From the NCBI GenBank assembly GCA_031293105.1, contig JAUMSA010000122.1:1-14319 (forward strand): a DNA stretch of 14,319 bases, written 5' to 3'. The notes below the pieces were generated by a model. It saw only the letters and a program-made list of their open reading frames with translations. It was not told the DNA's origin and searched no databases. Made by a program: the position numbers and the translations under genes. Source of the stretch: Butyricicoccus sp. (lineage in GTDB: Bacteria > Bacillota > Clostridia > Oscillospirales > Butyricicoccaceae). This document shows positions 1 through 6,569 of the stretch, piece by piece; the stretch's first letter is position 1, and each line of letters starts with the position of its first letter.

Positions 1-82
1 TATATTTTCCGTTGATTAGCGAAAGCGTATAGCTGAATCCGGTGGTTCCCAGGCTTTCATTTGCAATGCATCGCTTTCCCAT
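1..82 (-). CDS. HxlR-family transcriptional regulator, N-terminal part (runs off the window)
   Basis: The minus-strand reading frame opens with ATG at 82-80 behind an AAAAGGAGAG ribosome site and reads MGKRCIANESLGTT, then GFSYTLSLINGKY, before leaving the window. The TLSLINGKY stretch matches the start of the winged-helix domain of HxlR/YodB/HypR regulators (typical TLxxIGGKW). Cys5 lies near the N-terminal cysteine that redox-sensing members such as YodB use. The gene is divergent from a lumazine-binding protein and two flavodoxin-type reductases, the usual kind of target for redox- or electrophile-responsive HxlR proteins. Only about 27 residues are visible, so the family call rests on a short motif plus context. 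Thiol sensing is inference. Confidence 0.72.
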   Translation of the reverse strand, partial: MGKRCIANESLGTTGFSYTLSLINGKY

Positions 83-101
83 CTTACACTCTCCTTTTAG
101 T

Positions 102-128
102 AAGTATCGCACTTTTATGTGCGTACTT
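102..128. promoter_or_regulatory. Inverted repeat, candidate HxlR operator
   Basis: AAGTA-t-CGCAC (102-112) and GTGCG-TACTT (119-128) form an inverted repeat around TTTTAT, perfect except for one extra T on the left arm. It lies between the minus-strand promoter and the start codon of the regulator. This placement suits autoregulation by a dimeric HxlR protein, whose known sites often contain TACT/AGTA half-sites. It could also fold as a leader hairpin beside the ribosome site. Confidence 0.55.
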
Positions 129-152
129 GTTTTCTGCTCGGTTCTTGCTATG

Positions 153-181
153 ATTATAATATCATAAAAAAACAAAGTCAA
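153..181 (-). promoter_or_regulatory. sigma-A promoter of the hxlR-type gene
   Basis: On the minus strand, TTGACT (181-176) and TATAAT (158-153) are separated by exactly 17 bases, a near-consensus vegetative promoter reading into the HxlR-type gene. The -10 lies in a palindromic ATTATAAT, so TATAAT is also present on the plus strand at 155-160. There it has no convincing -35, so the divergent genes may use a weaker, overlapping promoter. Confidence 0.8.
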
Positions 182-297
182 TCTTGGGTATGAAGGGGGA
201 AGGACTATGCCGTATGATTCGTGATGGGGTACGTCATTCTAAGTCAGAAATCGGACTATTTGACAGAAGCGCAAATTCTTTTTCGGAGGCAATTACC

Positions 298-681
298 ATG
301 AGAGCAGAAATCAAAGAGTATCAAGCAGTCGAAGAGGCCGCGAAGAAATTTGTCAAGAGCGTAGCCGAGGGTAACAGCCAATATGCCAAGGAACTCTTTC
401 TTGATGAGGCGGTTCTGTTTGGCCGTCTGAACGGCGTGCTGGAGCATGGCTCCATCGAGCAGTTCTATCACAATGTGGACACCACCCCCGGGAACCCCAA
501 GTTTCATGCGCGTGTGGATGTGTTGATGGTCGAGGAGGAACTGGCGGTCGCCCGCGTACTGGAAGAAGGCTGGGGTGGCAGCATCAACTTTACCGATGTG
601 TTGCTCATGCTCAAGATAGACGGCCAGTGGAAGTGTGCTGCAAAGGCTTACAACCAGAACTCCAATACCATTCAGAAATAA
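298..681 (+). CDS. Lumazine-binding / NTF2-like (SnoaL-fold) small protein
   Basis: This 127-aa protein starts MRAEIKEYQAVEEAAKKFV. I chose the ATG at 298 because a TCGGAGG ribosome site lies 8-12 bases upstream; the frame stays open further upstream but without a good start signal. The sequence has the layout of the NTF2-like/putative lumazine-binding family: an N-terminal amphipathic helix, the FGRLNGVLEHGSIEQFYHNV segment, then beta strands ending in the conserved WKCAAKAYNQ. Family members are small cone-shaped barrels that often bind flavin-like ligands or accompany oxidoreductases; no catalytic residues can be assigned. It is followed 59 bases later by two FMN reductase genes and is divergent from an HxlR regulator, so a redox or quinone/electrophile stress unit is plausible. 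Confidence 0.78.
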   Translation: MRAEIKEYQAVEEAAKKFVKSVAEGNSQYAKELFLDEAVLFGRLNGVLEHGSIEQFYHNVDTTPGNPKFHARVDVLMVEEELAVARVLEEGWGGSINFTDVLLMLKIDGQWKCAAKAYNQNSNTIQK

Positions 682-740
682 AGTTGCCTCGATCGGCCAT
701 TTGAAAGGGTGGCAAACAATTTAAAAGGAGGATTTTCCCA

Positions 741-1286
741 ATGAGCAAAAAAATTATTGTAATCACGGGCAGCCCGCGCAAGAACGGAAACAGCTTTGCC
801 ATGACCGATGCCTTCATCCAGGCGGCAGAGGCTAAGGGGCATCAGGTAACCCGGTTTGATGCTGCCATGATGAACGTGGGCGGTTGCCACGCCTGTGAGA
901 CCTGCTATAAGACAGGCAAGGCTTGTTCTTTTAACGATGACTTTAATACCATTGCCCCGGTTATTCTGGAATCGGATGCGATTGTCTTTACCATGCCGGT
1001 CTATTGGTATTCCATCCCCGCGCAGATCAAGAGCGTAATCGATAAAATCTTCTCGCTGGTAGTCGGAGGTAAGGATATTACAGGGAAAGAGTGCGCTTTA
1101 ATCGCCTGCTGCGAAGAAGAAGACCCGACCGTACTGGATGGCGTACGCATTCCGATCGAGCGTACTGCTGCGCTGAATAAATGGAAGATGGTGGGCGAAG
1201 TACTAGTGCCTGGCGTTCTGAAGGTGGGAGACATCGACAAGACCGACGGCTGCAAACAGGCCGCTGCGCTCGCGGATAAAATCTAA
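741..1286 (+). CDS. Flavodoxin-fold NAD(P)H-dependent FMN reductase / iron-sulfur flavoprotein-like
   Basis: This 181-aa protein starts at 741 behind AAAAGGAGG. The N-terminus (KIIVITGSPRKNGNS) is the FMN phosphate-binding strand-loop-helix of the flavodoxin-like reductase family. It is followed by the family's cysteine segment GCHACETCYKTGKACSFNDD around residues 49-68, and by MPVYWYSIPAQIKSVIDKI, the conserved loop contacting the isoalloxazine ring. In iron-sulfur flavoproteins this cysteine cluster binds an Fe-S cluster, but many relatives keep the cysteines without one. The likely role is cytosolic two-electron reduction of quinones, nitro compounds or flavin by NAD(P)H. It forms a tandem pair with the next gene, 14 bases downstream, which has the same fold and a nearly identical first eight residues. 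Confidence 0.85.
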   Translation: MSKKIIVITGSPRKNGNSFAMTDAFIQAAEAKGHQVTRFDAAMMNVGGCHACETCYKTGKACSFNDDFNTIAPVILESDAIVFTMPVYWYSIPAQIKSVIDKIFSLVVGGKDITGKECALIACCEEEDPTVLDGVRIPIERTAALNKWKMVGEVLVPGVLKVGDIDKTDGCKQAAALADKI

Positions 1287-1300
1287 TACCGGGATTCTCT

Positions 1301-1849
1301 ATGAGCAAAAAAATTGTCATTTTAAACGGCAGTCCCCGCCCAAACGGCAATACCACTGCACTGGTTCAAGCGTTTACCGAGGGAGCCGAGCATGCAGGCC
1401 ATACGGTCACCGTGTTTTCTCTGGGGCAAATGGACATCCATGGCTGCAAAGGCTGTTTCGGCGGCGACAGTGATCGGGATTGTCCCTGCGTCCAGCAGGA
1501 CGATATGAACCAGATTTACCCGGCCGTTCGGGACTGTGATGTCGTCGTACTCGCAAGTCCTTTGTATTACTGGACGATGAGCGGCCAGCTCCGCACCGCA
1601 CTCGACCGTCTGTTTGCCTTGGAGGAAGGAGGCAAGAACCTATTGCGCGGTAATGGGAAATCTTCCGCTCTGCTGATGGCCGCGGAAGGGCATGGGTTTG
1701 AAGATGCTGTCCTCTATTACAACCACCTGATGGAGCATCTACGGTGGCAGAACCTGGGCCATGTGTTGGCTGGCGGGAACATGGAGGTCGGCGATATCCA
1801 AGGCAAGCTGGAAATCCAGCAAGCTTATGAGCTTGGTGCTTCGATTTGA
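1301..1849 (+). CDS. Flavodoxin-fold NAD(P)H-dependent FMN reductase (second of tandem pair)
   Basis: This 182-aa paralogue of the preceding gene has the same N-terminal FMN-binding motif (KIVILNGSPRPNGNT), a diverged cysteine segment (GCKGCFGGDSDRDCPCVQQDDM) and the ring-binding loop ASPLYYWTMSGQLRTALDR. It starts 14 bases after the previous stop codon. No good Shine-Dalgarno sequence is visible in that gap, so it is probably translated by coupling. The two proteins diverge strongly after the first third, which suggests an old duplication or two separately acquired reductases with different substrates. A strong terminator 35 bases downstream ends the unit. Confidence 0.85.
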   Translation: MSKKIVILNGSPRPNGNTTALVQAFTEGAEHAGHTVTVFSLGQMDIHGCKGCFGGDSDRDCPCVQQDDMNQIYPAVRDCDVVVLASPLYYWTMSGQLRTALDRLFALEEGGKNLLRGNGKSSALLMAAEGHGFEDAVLYYNHLMEHLRWQNLGHVLAGGNMEVGDIQGKLEIQQAYELGASI

Positions 1850-1884
1850 TATTAAAACATCTGCCTACATACCCACCGATTAAG

Positions 1885-1922
1885 CTGCCGCACCTCATGA
1901 AATATGAGGGGCGGCAGTTTTA
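1885..1922 (+). terminator. Rho-independent terminator of the flavoprotein operon
   Basis: CTGCCGC (1885-1891) pairs with GCGGCAG (1911-1917) and CCTCAT (1893-1898) with ATGAGG (1904-1909). There is one internal A-G mismatch, a GAAAT loop, and TTTT directly after the stem. Confidence 0.85.
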
Positions 1923-2021
1923 TGATGGCATGGTATTTTGATCCTCGGTTCCAATAAGCACCCGATTGAATACTGGACAAAGCTTTTTTAGAACATGCGG
2001 ATGGTCTGCATATTGTATGAT

Positions 2022-2105
2022 ATGCTATACTGTTCCATTTAAAAAGGAGCATATTTTTACACACCTTCTAACAGGAGAATAAATTTATCCTGTCAGGAGG
2101 TTTTT
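2022..2105 (+). promoter_or_regulatory. Candidate extended -10 promoter and palindromic leader before the cotJC remnant
   Basis: TGCTATACT (2023-2031) is an extended -10 element without a convincing -35. Downstream, ACAGG and CCTGT (2071-2075 and 2089-2093) flank the perfect palindrome ATAAATTTAT (2079-2088), which could be an operator or a leader hairpin. This is followed at once by CAGGAGG (2094-2100), a strong ribosome site. The piece looks like the normal upstream region of an expressed gene although no ATG follows. GCATATT (2009-2015) resembles a sigma-E -35, but a suitable -10 is not at the right distance. Confidence 0.35.
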
Positions 2106-2109
2106 AAAT

Positions 2110-2427
2110 ATCGCCATTGGGAAATTTGATTCATGGTTCCATTTTGACCCGTATGTAGGTACAGAAGAATTGGCACATCAGGAGATGATTGCGGCCATCG
2201 TCTATCAGTTGACCCGCAACCTGACCATGGAGCAGATCAAACAAGGCGGCTTTGATGCCTATTTCGTAGATCACACGACGGGCATTTATCCGCAATCGGC
2301 GGCAGGCGTTCCGTTCAGTGCCTCGGCTCTGCAATGCAAGGGCGATGCCATTACCGATTTGATGGAAGACCTCGCAGCAGATGCTGCGAGGGGGCACAAC
2401 TTGAAAAAAACGGACAATGGACTATAA
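2110..2427 (+). pseudogene. cotJC: cotJC-type spore coat / manganese catalase gene, 5' portion interrupted by a mobile element
   Basis: From about 2158 the frame reads GTEELAHQEMIAAIVYQL, VDHTTGIYPQSAAGVPFSAS and QCKGDAITDLMEDLAA, all hallmark segments of CotJC/Mn-catalase family coat proteins. Glu (2167-2169) and His (2176-2178) form the ExxH metal-ligand pair of Mn catalases. The similarity stops at 2381. The frame then reads DAARGHNLKKTDNGL and ends at 2427 inside foreign DNA. The rest of the gene resumes in frame at 8044. The N-terminal 50-60 residues expected for CotJC, including the first metal ligand, are absent: residues 2110-2157 read IAIGKFDSWFHFDPYV, which I do not recognise. No ATG follows the strong AGGAGG (2095-2100); the codon at ideal spacing is ATC (2110), and the first ordinary alternative is TTG at 2170. 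Hence it is called a broken copy. Confidence 0.85.
2370..2400. other. attL: left junction of the cotJC-interrupting element
   Basis: The 9-bp core CGCAGCAGA (2373-2381) is identical to the right-junction core at 8037-8045. To its left is cotJC sequence; to its right is element sequence starting TGCTGCGAGGGGGCACAAC. Because the core's CGCAGCA is mirrored by TGCTGCG (2382-2388), the site shows as a near-perfect hairpin (2370-2378 with 2383-2391). It looks like a terminator but has no T tract. Confidence 0.75.
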
Positions 2428-2428
2428 T
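2401..2428 (+). promoter_or_regulatory. sigma-A promoter of the two-component operon
   Basis: TTGAAA (2401-2406) and TATAAT (2423-2428) are separated by 16 bases and sit 20-47 bases inside the left junction. The start codon of the response regulator follows at 2465, behind GGAAGGGGA. The element thus carries its own promoter for the regulator genes. Confidence 0.75.
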
Positions 2429-2464
2429 ATGGAGTAGGGTATTTTCATATGGAAGGGGATTTTT

Positions 2465-3139
2465 ATGCGTATTTTGGTGGCGGAAGATGAAAAAGACCTC
2501 AATCGGTTGGTCTGCAAAACGTTGGAGCGCGCGGGATATGGCGTCGATGCCTGTTATGACGGGGAATCGGCGCTCGATTATGCCGCAGGGGCGACCTACG
2601 ACTGCATTTTACTCGATATCATGATGCCGAAATTGGATGGACATGAGGTTTTGCGCGCGCTGCGCAACAAGGGGAGCGCCACCCCGGTCATTTTCCTGAC
2701 CGCGCGCGACAGTATTCACGACCGCATCACCGGTTTGGACTTGGGCGCGGACGATTATCTGGTCAAGCCCTTTGATTTGGATGAACTGCTGGCCCGTATT
2801 CGCGCGGCCACGCGAAAATACGGCACTCAAAAAACCAGTGTGCTGACCCTGGCTGATTTGACCGTGGACACCAGCAGTCATACGGTCACCCGGGCCGGAC
2901 AGAACATTAAGCTGTCAGCCAAGGAATACTCTATCTTGGAATATATGATGCAGCACAAAGGCACGGTTATCTCGCGTGCCCGGCTGGAAGACCACATTTG
3001 GAACTACGATTATACGGGCGGCTCCAATGTGGTGGATGTCTATATCACCTATCTGCGCAAAAAGATCGACCAGGGGTTTGATAAGAAACTGCTGCACACT
3101 GTGCGCGGCGCCGGATGGATCTTAAAGGAGGACACGTGA
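2465..3139 (+). CDS. OmpR/PhoB-family response regulator
   Basis: This 224-aa DNA-binding response regulator has an N-terminal receiver domain (about 1-115) with the acidic pocket Glu7-Asp8, phosphoacceptor Asp51 (LLDIMMPKLDG), Thr79 and Lys101. It is followed by a C-terminal winged-helix DNA-binding domain (about 125-222) ending in VDVYITYLRKKID and VRGAGWIL, typical of the OmpR/PhoB subfamily. All key residues are intact. The stop codon overlaps the kinase start codon (GTGA at 3136-3139), so the pair is translationally coupled. Direct repeats at 4516-4536, upstream of the PepSY genes, are its most likely binding site. It resembles the regulators that clostridia place next to PepSY-domain envelope proteins; the stimulus is unknown. 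Confidence 0.93.
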   Translation: MRILVAEDEKDLNRLVCKTLERAGYGVDACYDGESALDYAAGATYDCILLDIMMPKLDGHEVLRALRNKGSATPVIFLTARDSIHDRITGLDLGADDYLVKPFDLDELLARIRAATRKYGTQKTSVLTLADLTVDTSSHTVTRAGQNIKLSAKEYSILEYMMQHKGTVISRARLEDHIWNYDYTGGSNVVDVYITYLRKKIDQGFDKKLLHTVRGAGWILKEDT

Positions 3140-4515
3140 AACGGCTTTCGGTAAAACTCAAACTGACCTTATGGATTACGCTGCTCATGCTTTTGTTTGT
3201 CACCTTGGTGCTCGGCTTTTTGGTGGCGATCAGCAGCTCGGTGGTGACCGAAAACACCTATGATCAGCTGAACAATGTCCTGCGCAGCAATGTACTGTAC
3301 ATTTCCCGTGACCAGGGCAAACTGGTCTTTGACGACGGATTCTCATTTACCCAAAATGGGGTCTATACGCTGGTGTACAGTGAAAGCGGCGCCCTGCTTG
3401 CCGGCCAGCCGCCATTGGCATTCCCCGAAGAAGTCGAATTTGAAAGCGGCGTCATTCAGCCGGTGGAGAGCGAAAACGGAACCTATTATGTGCTGGACTA
3501 TTGGCTGCCCTTTGGCTGGGATGACGGCGTCTGGGTGCGCGGCATGATTCAGGCTCCGGATGTGGCCGATGTGGTCGATGATATGATCGGTCTAACGATT
3601 CTACTGTTGCCGCTCTTGGTCATTTTTGGTGCTTTGGGCGCCTATTTGCTGGCACGATCCACCTTCCGGCCGATTGACCGCATCATCCGCGCCGCAGGCG
3701 CAATCGAGGAGGGCAGCGACTTGTCCGAGCGCATTGGTTTACCGCCCGGACAAGATGAGATTAGCCGGCTCGGACAAGCCTTTGATAATATGTTTGCCCG
3801 TCTGGAAACCTCCTTTGAGTCGGAAAAACAATTTACCTCCGACGCTTCGCACGAATTGCGTACCCCGGTTGCTGTCATTCTGGCGCAATGCGACGAAGCG
3901 CAGCGGCATGCACAGACCCCCGAACAATATGCCCAAGCTATCGAAGTCATCGACCGGCAGGCAAAAAAGATGTCCGCACTCATTCAGCAGCTTTTGCAGA
4001 TGACCCGCTTGGAACAGGGCACCCAGCGTGCCAGCTTTGAGGAAGCCGACTTGAGCGCCTTGGTAGAGATTATCTGCGCCGAGCAACCCGCCTTTCCACA
4101 GGGTATCACCTTGCAAACCAGCATCCAGCCCGATGTGACCGCTTGGTTTGATGTAACGCTCATGAGCCGCCTGCTGCAAAACCTCATCAGCAATGCGGCC
4201 AGATATGGCCGTCCGCAGGGCCATATCTGGGTATCTCTGACCCATACCGACGATACGATTGAGCTGGCCGTGCGGGACGATGGCATCGGCATCCCGGAAG
4301 CAAAGCTCGATAAAATTTGGCAGCGTTTTTATCAAGTTGATCCCGCCCGTGCCGGCAACCGGGGAACCGGCCTAGGACTGACCATGGTGCGGCAGATTGC
4401 CCAGCTTCATGGCGGCGAAGTGACCGTACAGAGTGCCGAAGGGGTGGGAAGCTGCTTTACCCTGCGCTTTCCAGACACGCCACAGGAGCCTCAAAAAAAA
4501 GAAAAAGATTTTTAA
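3136..4515 (+). CDS. Membrane sensor histidine kinase (HAMP-HisKA-HATPase)
   Basis: This 459-aa kinase starts at GTG 3136, preceded by AAAGGAGG (3123-3130) and overlapping the regulator's stop codon. An in-frame ATG further upstream lies inside the regulator and lacks a ribosome site. The domains are: TM helix about residues 8-33; an extracytoplasmic sensor region about 34-145; TM helix about 148-170; HAMP; HisKA with the phosphorylated His239 in DASHELRTPVAV; then the ATPase domain with the N box (NLISNAARYG), G1 (DDGIGIP), F box (WQRFYQVD) and G2 (GTGLGL). All catalytic motifs are present. It should phosphorylate the partner regulator in response to an envelope signal, probably related to the PepSY proteins encoded downstream. 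The C-terminus is lysine-rich. Confidence 0.93.
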   Translation: MKRLSVKLKLTLWITLLMLLFVTLVLGFLVAISSSVVTENTYDQLNNVLRSNVLYISRDQGKLVFDDGFSFTQNGVYTLVYSESGALLAGQPPLAFPEEVEFESGVIQPVESENGTYYVLDYWLPFGWDDGVWVRGMIQAPDVADVVDDMIGLTILLLPLLVIFGALGAYLLARSTFRPIDRIIRAAGAIEEGSDLSERIGLPPGQDEISRLGQAFDNMFARLETSFESEKQFTSDASHELRTPVAVILAQCDEAQRHAQTPEQYAQAIEVIDRQAKKMSALIQQLLQMTRLEQGTQRASFEEADLSALVEIICAEQPAFPQGITLQTSIQPDVTAWFDVTLMSRLLQNLISNAARYGRPQGHIWVSLTHTDDTIELAVRDDGIGIPEAKLDKIWQRFYQVDPARAGNRGTGLGLTMVRQIAQLHGGEVTVQSAEGVGSCFTLRFPDTPQEPQKKEKDF

Positions 4516-4559
4516 AGATTCTAATGAGATTCTAATATTGGATTGGTATGCTGTATATG
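4516..4559 (+). promoter_or_regulatory. Tandem response-regulator box and promoter of the PepSY genes
   Basis: AGATTCTAAT occurs at 4516-4525 and again at 4527-4536, an 11-bp period typical of OmpR/PhoB tandem sites. A weaker copy, AGATTTTTAA, precedes it at 4506-4515. The second box covers the place where a -35 would sit for a -10 near TATATG (4554-4559), as in activator-dependent promoters. Confidence 0.6.
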
Positions 4560-4579
4560 AACTTAAACGAAAGGCGTGA

Positions 4580-5422
4580 ATGAACATGAAAAAAAGATTT
4601 TTGATTATAGCAGCATCCCTGGCATTGGCCTCCACCCTGGCGGGTTGTTCTTCAGCCGCACAGGGCAAGCAGACCCAAGACCTCATCAGTTTGGACGAAG
4701 CCAAGACCGCTGCATTAAGCGCTTCGCAGATTGATGCCACAGGCGCCTCCTTCTCCACCGCCGAACTGAGTGAAAAGAACGGCATCCCGTATTATGAGGT
4801 TGATTTCACGGCCGATGGTCTGGAATATCGTTACGCGATCGACGCCCAGACCGGTACAGTCATTGAATCCACCAGTGGGGCGGCTGCAAACGCCAATGCG
4901 GCAGCGGCATCGACGGGTACCGCGTCGGGTGCGATTGACGAAGCCAAAGCCAAGCAGATCGCTCTCGAACATGCAGGCGTCACCGAAGGCGATACGTCGT
5001 TCCTGTGGGCAAAGCTCGATATGGACGATGGCGTTCAGGTTTATGAAGTAGAGTTCTACGTTTCGGCGACCAACACCGAATACGATTACGAGATCGATGC
5101 TTCCACGGGCGCGATTCGCAGCTTTGACCACGAAGCGGAAAACTATACGCACGACACCACCTCGCATTCTTCTGGAACCACCAACAATTCCTCGGGAACG
5201 AGCAGCAGCAATGCCACCAAGAGCGAAGCCGAGATTCGGCAGATCGCGCTGGCCAAAGTACCAGGTGCAACCGCAAATGACATCCAGCTCAAACTGGACC
5301 GGGATGACGGCCGCTTGAGCTACGAAGGTAAGATTATCTATCAAGGCATGGAGTATGAGTTCGAAATCGACGCATACAGCGGCGCTATCCGGGAGTGGGA
5401 CGCCGAATCGGTCTATGATTGA
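4580..5422 (+). CDS. Lipoprotein with three PepSY domains
   Basis: This 280-aa protein starts at ATG 4580, behind AAAGGCG; an in-frame ATG at 4586 is an alternative. The N-terminus KKRFLIIAASLALASTLAGC is a type II signal peptide with lipobox LAGC and Cys23 as the lipidated residue. Three PepSY-type repeats follow, at about 33-95 (SLDEAKTAAL to AIDAQTGTVIES), 113-180 (IDEAKAKQIALEHAG to EIDASTGAIRSFD) and 212-280 (KSEAEIRQIALAKVPG to EIDAYSGAIREWD). Ala/Ser/Thr-rich linkers separate them. PepSY domains inhibit or modulate proteases and accompany signalling systems at the cell surface. Placement directly after the two-component pair, with boxes upstream, suggests it is a target or a signal modifier of the kinase. 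Confidence 0.88.
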   Translation: MNMKKRFLIIAASLALASTLAGCSSAAQGKQTQDLISLDEAKTAALSASQIDATGASFSTAELSEKNGIPYYEVDFTADGLEYRYAIDAQTGTVIESTSGAAANANAAAASTGTASGAIDEAKAKQIALEHAGVTEGDTSFLWAKLDMDDGVQVYEVEFYVSATNTEYDYEIDASTGAIRSFDHEAENYTHDTTSHSSGTTNNSSGTSSSNATKSEAEIRQIALAKVPGATANDIQLKLDRDDGRLSYEGKIIYQGMEYEFEIDAYSGAIREWDAESVYD

Positions 5423-5461
5423 TAATACAACAACCAAATGATTTTTAGGAGGAAAAGGAAC

Positions 5462-6553
5462 ATGAAAAAATTACTTTGCACCGTGGCTCTGGCTGCCATG
5501 CTCTGCACCGCCGCATCGGCCGCAAACGGCTCTTACAACGTATCGGCCACCCTTCGCCCGGACATTTCGGTCCAGATCGACGGCGTCGAGCGCATCTTCT
5601 ATCACGTTGACGGCAACGAGATTCATCCGATCAGCTATAACGATACCACCTATCTGCCGCTGCGCGCCATCGGCGAACTGATGGATAAGAACGTCAACTG
5701 GGATGCGACCACCAACACCGCAACTTTGAGTTCTCCGCGTGTCACACCTAATACCACCGGCACACCGGATGCCAACGCGCAGACCATGGCCGTGACCTTT
5801 ACGGCTGAGCCGAGCTATACCATCGTCATCGACGGCACCGTCCGGACCTTCCGCGATGCAAGGGGAAATCAGACCTACCCTATGATTTACAACCAATCGA
5901 TCTATCTACCCATCCGCGCCATCGGCGAAATCATGGGCAAGAATGTAGCGTGGAATGAGCAGACCCAGACCGTCTTTTTGAACAATCCGAGCACCACGGG
6001 CGGTACGGTGACCGACTTTGACACCTCGAACCCGACGACCACTCCGTCTACGCCCAGCACGCCCTCTACGCCCAGCCAGACCACCGGTTCGGTCACGGTT
6101 GAGCAGGCCAAGCAGATCGCTTTGAACCATGCAGGCAAGTCCAGCAGCCAGGTTACGTTCGTCAAGGCCCGGCAGGATTGGGACGATGGCCGTCAGATTT
6201 ATGAGATCGAATTCATCGCGCAGTCTGGTTCGGGATACACCGAATACGACTATGAGATCGAAGTTTCCACCGGCAAGATTGTTAGCTACGACTATGACGC
6301 GGAAGGCTATACCCCTACGGTAAATCCGGGTACGAGCACAACCGCAATCACCGAAGCCCGCGCCAAGGAAATCGCGCTGGCCCGTGTACCGGGTGCGACC
6401 ACGGCCAACATCTACGAGTTCAAGCTCGACTGGGATGACGGCCGCCAGGAATACGAAGGTAAGATCATTTACCAGTACAAGGAATATGAGTTTGCCATCA
6501 ATGCGTCTACTGGTGCGATCATTGAATGGGATGTAGAATCCATTTACGACTAA
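5462..6553 (+). CDS. Secreted stalk-domain (copper amine oxidase N-terminal-like) protein with two PepSY domains
   Basis: This 363-aa protein starts at ATG 5462 behind AGGAGG; an in-frame ATG at 5438 would bury that ribosome site inside the gene. A signal peptide (MKKLLCTVALAAMLCTAASA) probably ends after residue 20. Two copies of the stalk domain related to the copper amine oxidase N-terminal domain follow, at about 26-81 and 100-155. Each has IDG, a conserved YLPxRAIGE and a W-containing end (VNWDATTNTATL; VAWNEQTQTVFL). A TPSTPSTPSTPS linker then leads to two PepSY domains at about 198-265 and 290-363. The last PepSY ends nearly like that of the upstream lipoprotein (IIEWDVESIYD against AIREWDAESVYD), so the two are paralogous in this part. 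It likely binds the cell wall or surface; no oxidase active site is present. Confidence 0.85.
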   Translation: MKKLLCTVALAAMLCTAASAANGSYNVSATLRPDISVQIDGVERIFYHVDGNEIHPISYNDTTYLPLRAIGELMDKNVNWDATTNTATLSSPRVTPNTTGTPDANAQTMAVTFTAEPSYTIVIDGTVRTFRDARGNQTYPMIYNQSIYLPIRAIGEIMGKNVAWNEQTQTVFLNNPSTTGGTVTDFDTSNPTTTPSTPSTPSTPSQTTGSVTVEQAKQIALNHAGKSSSQVTFVKARQDWDDGRQIYEIEFIAQSGSGYTEYDYEIEVSTGKIVSYDYDAEGYTPTVNPGTSTTAITEARAKEIALARVPGATTANIYEFKLDWDDGRQEYEGKIIYQYKEYEFAINASTGAIIEWDVESIYD

Positions 6554-6569
6554 TGCCCACCCTTTTTCT

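Noticed and set aside
184..297. Longer N-terminal form of the lumazine-binding-like protein
   Set aside because: The start would be TTG without a ribosome site, and the added residues do not look like the family. ATG 298 has TCGGAGG at good spacing.
2370..2391. Perfect 9-bp hairpin with AGAT loop that looks like a terminator
   Set aside because: No T tract follows. The symmetry is explained by the mirrored arms of the element's attachment site, since one arm is cotJC sequence.
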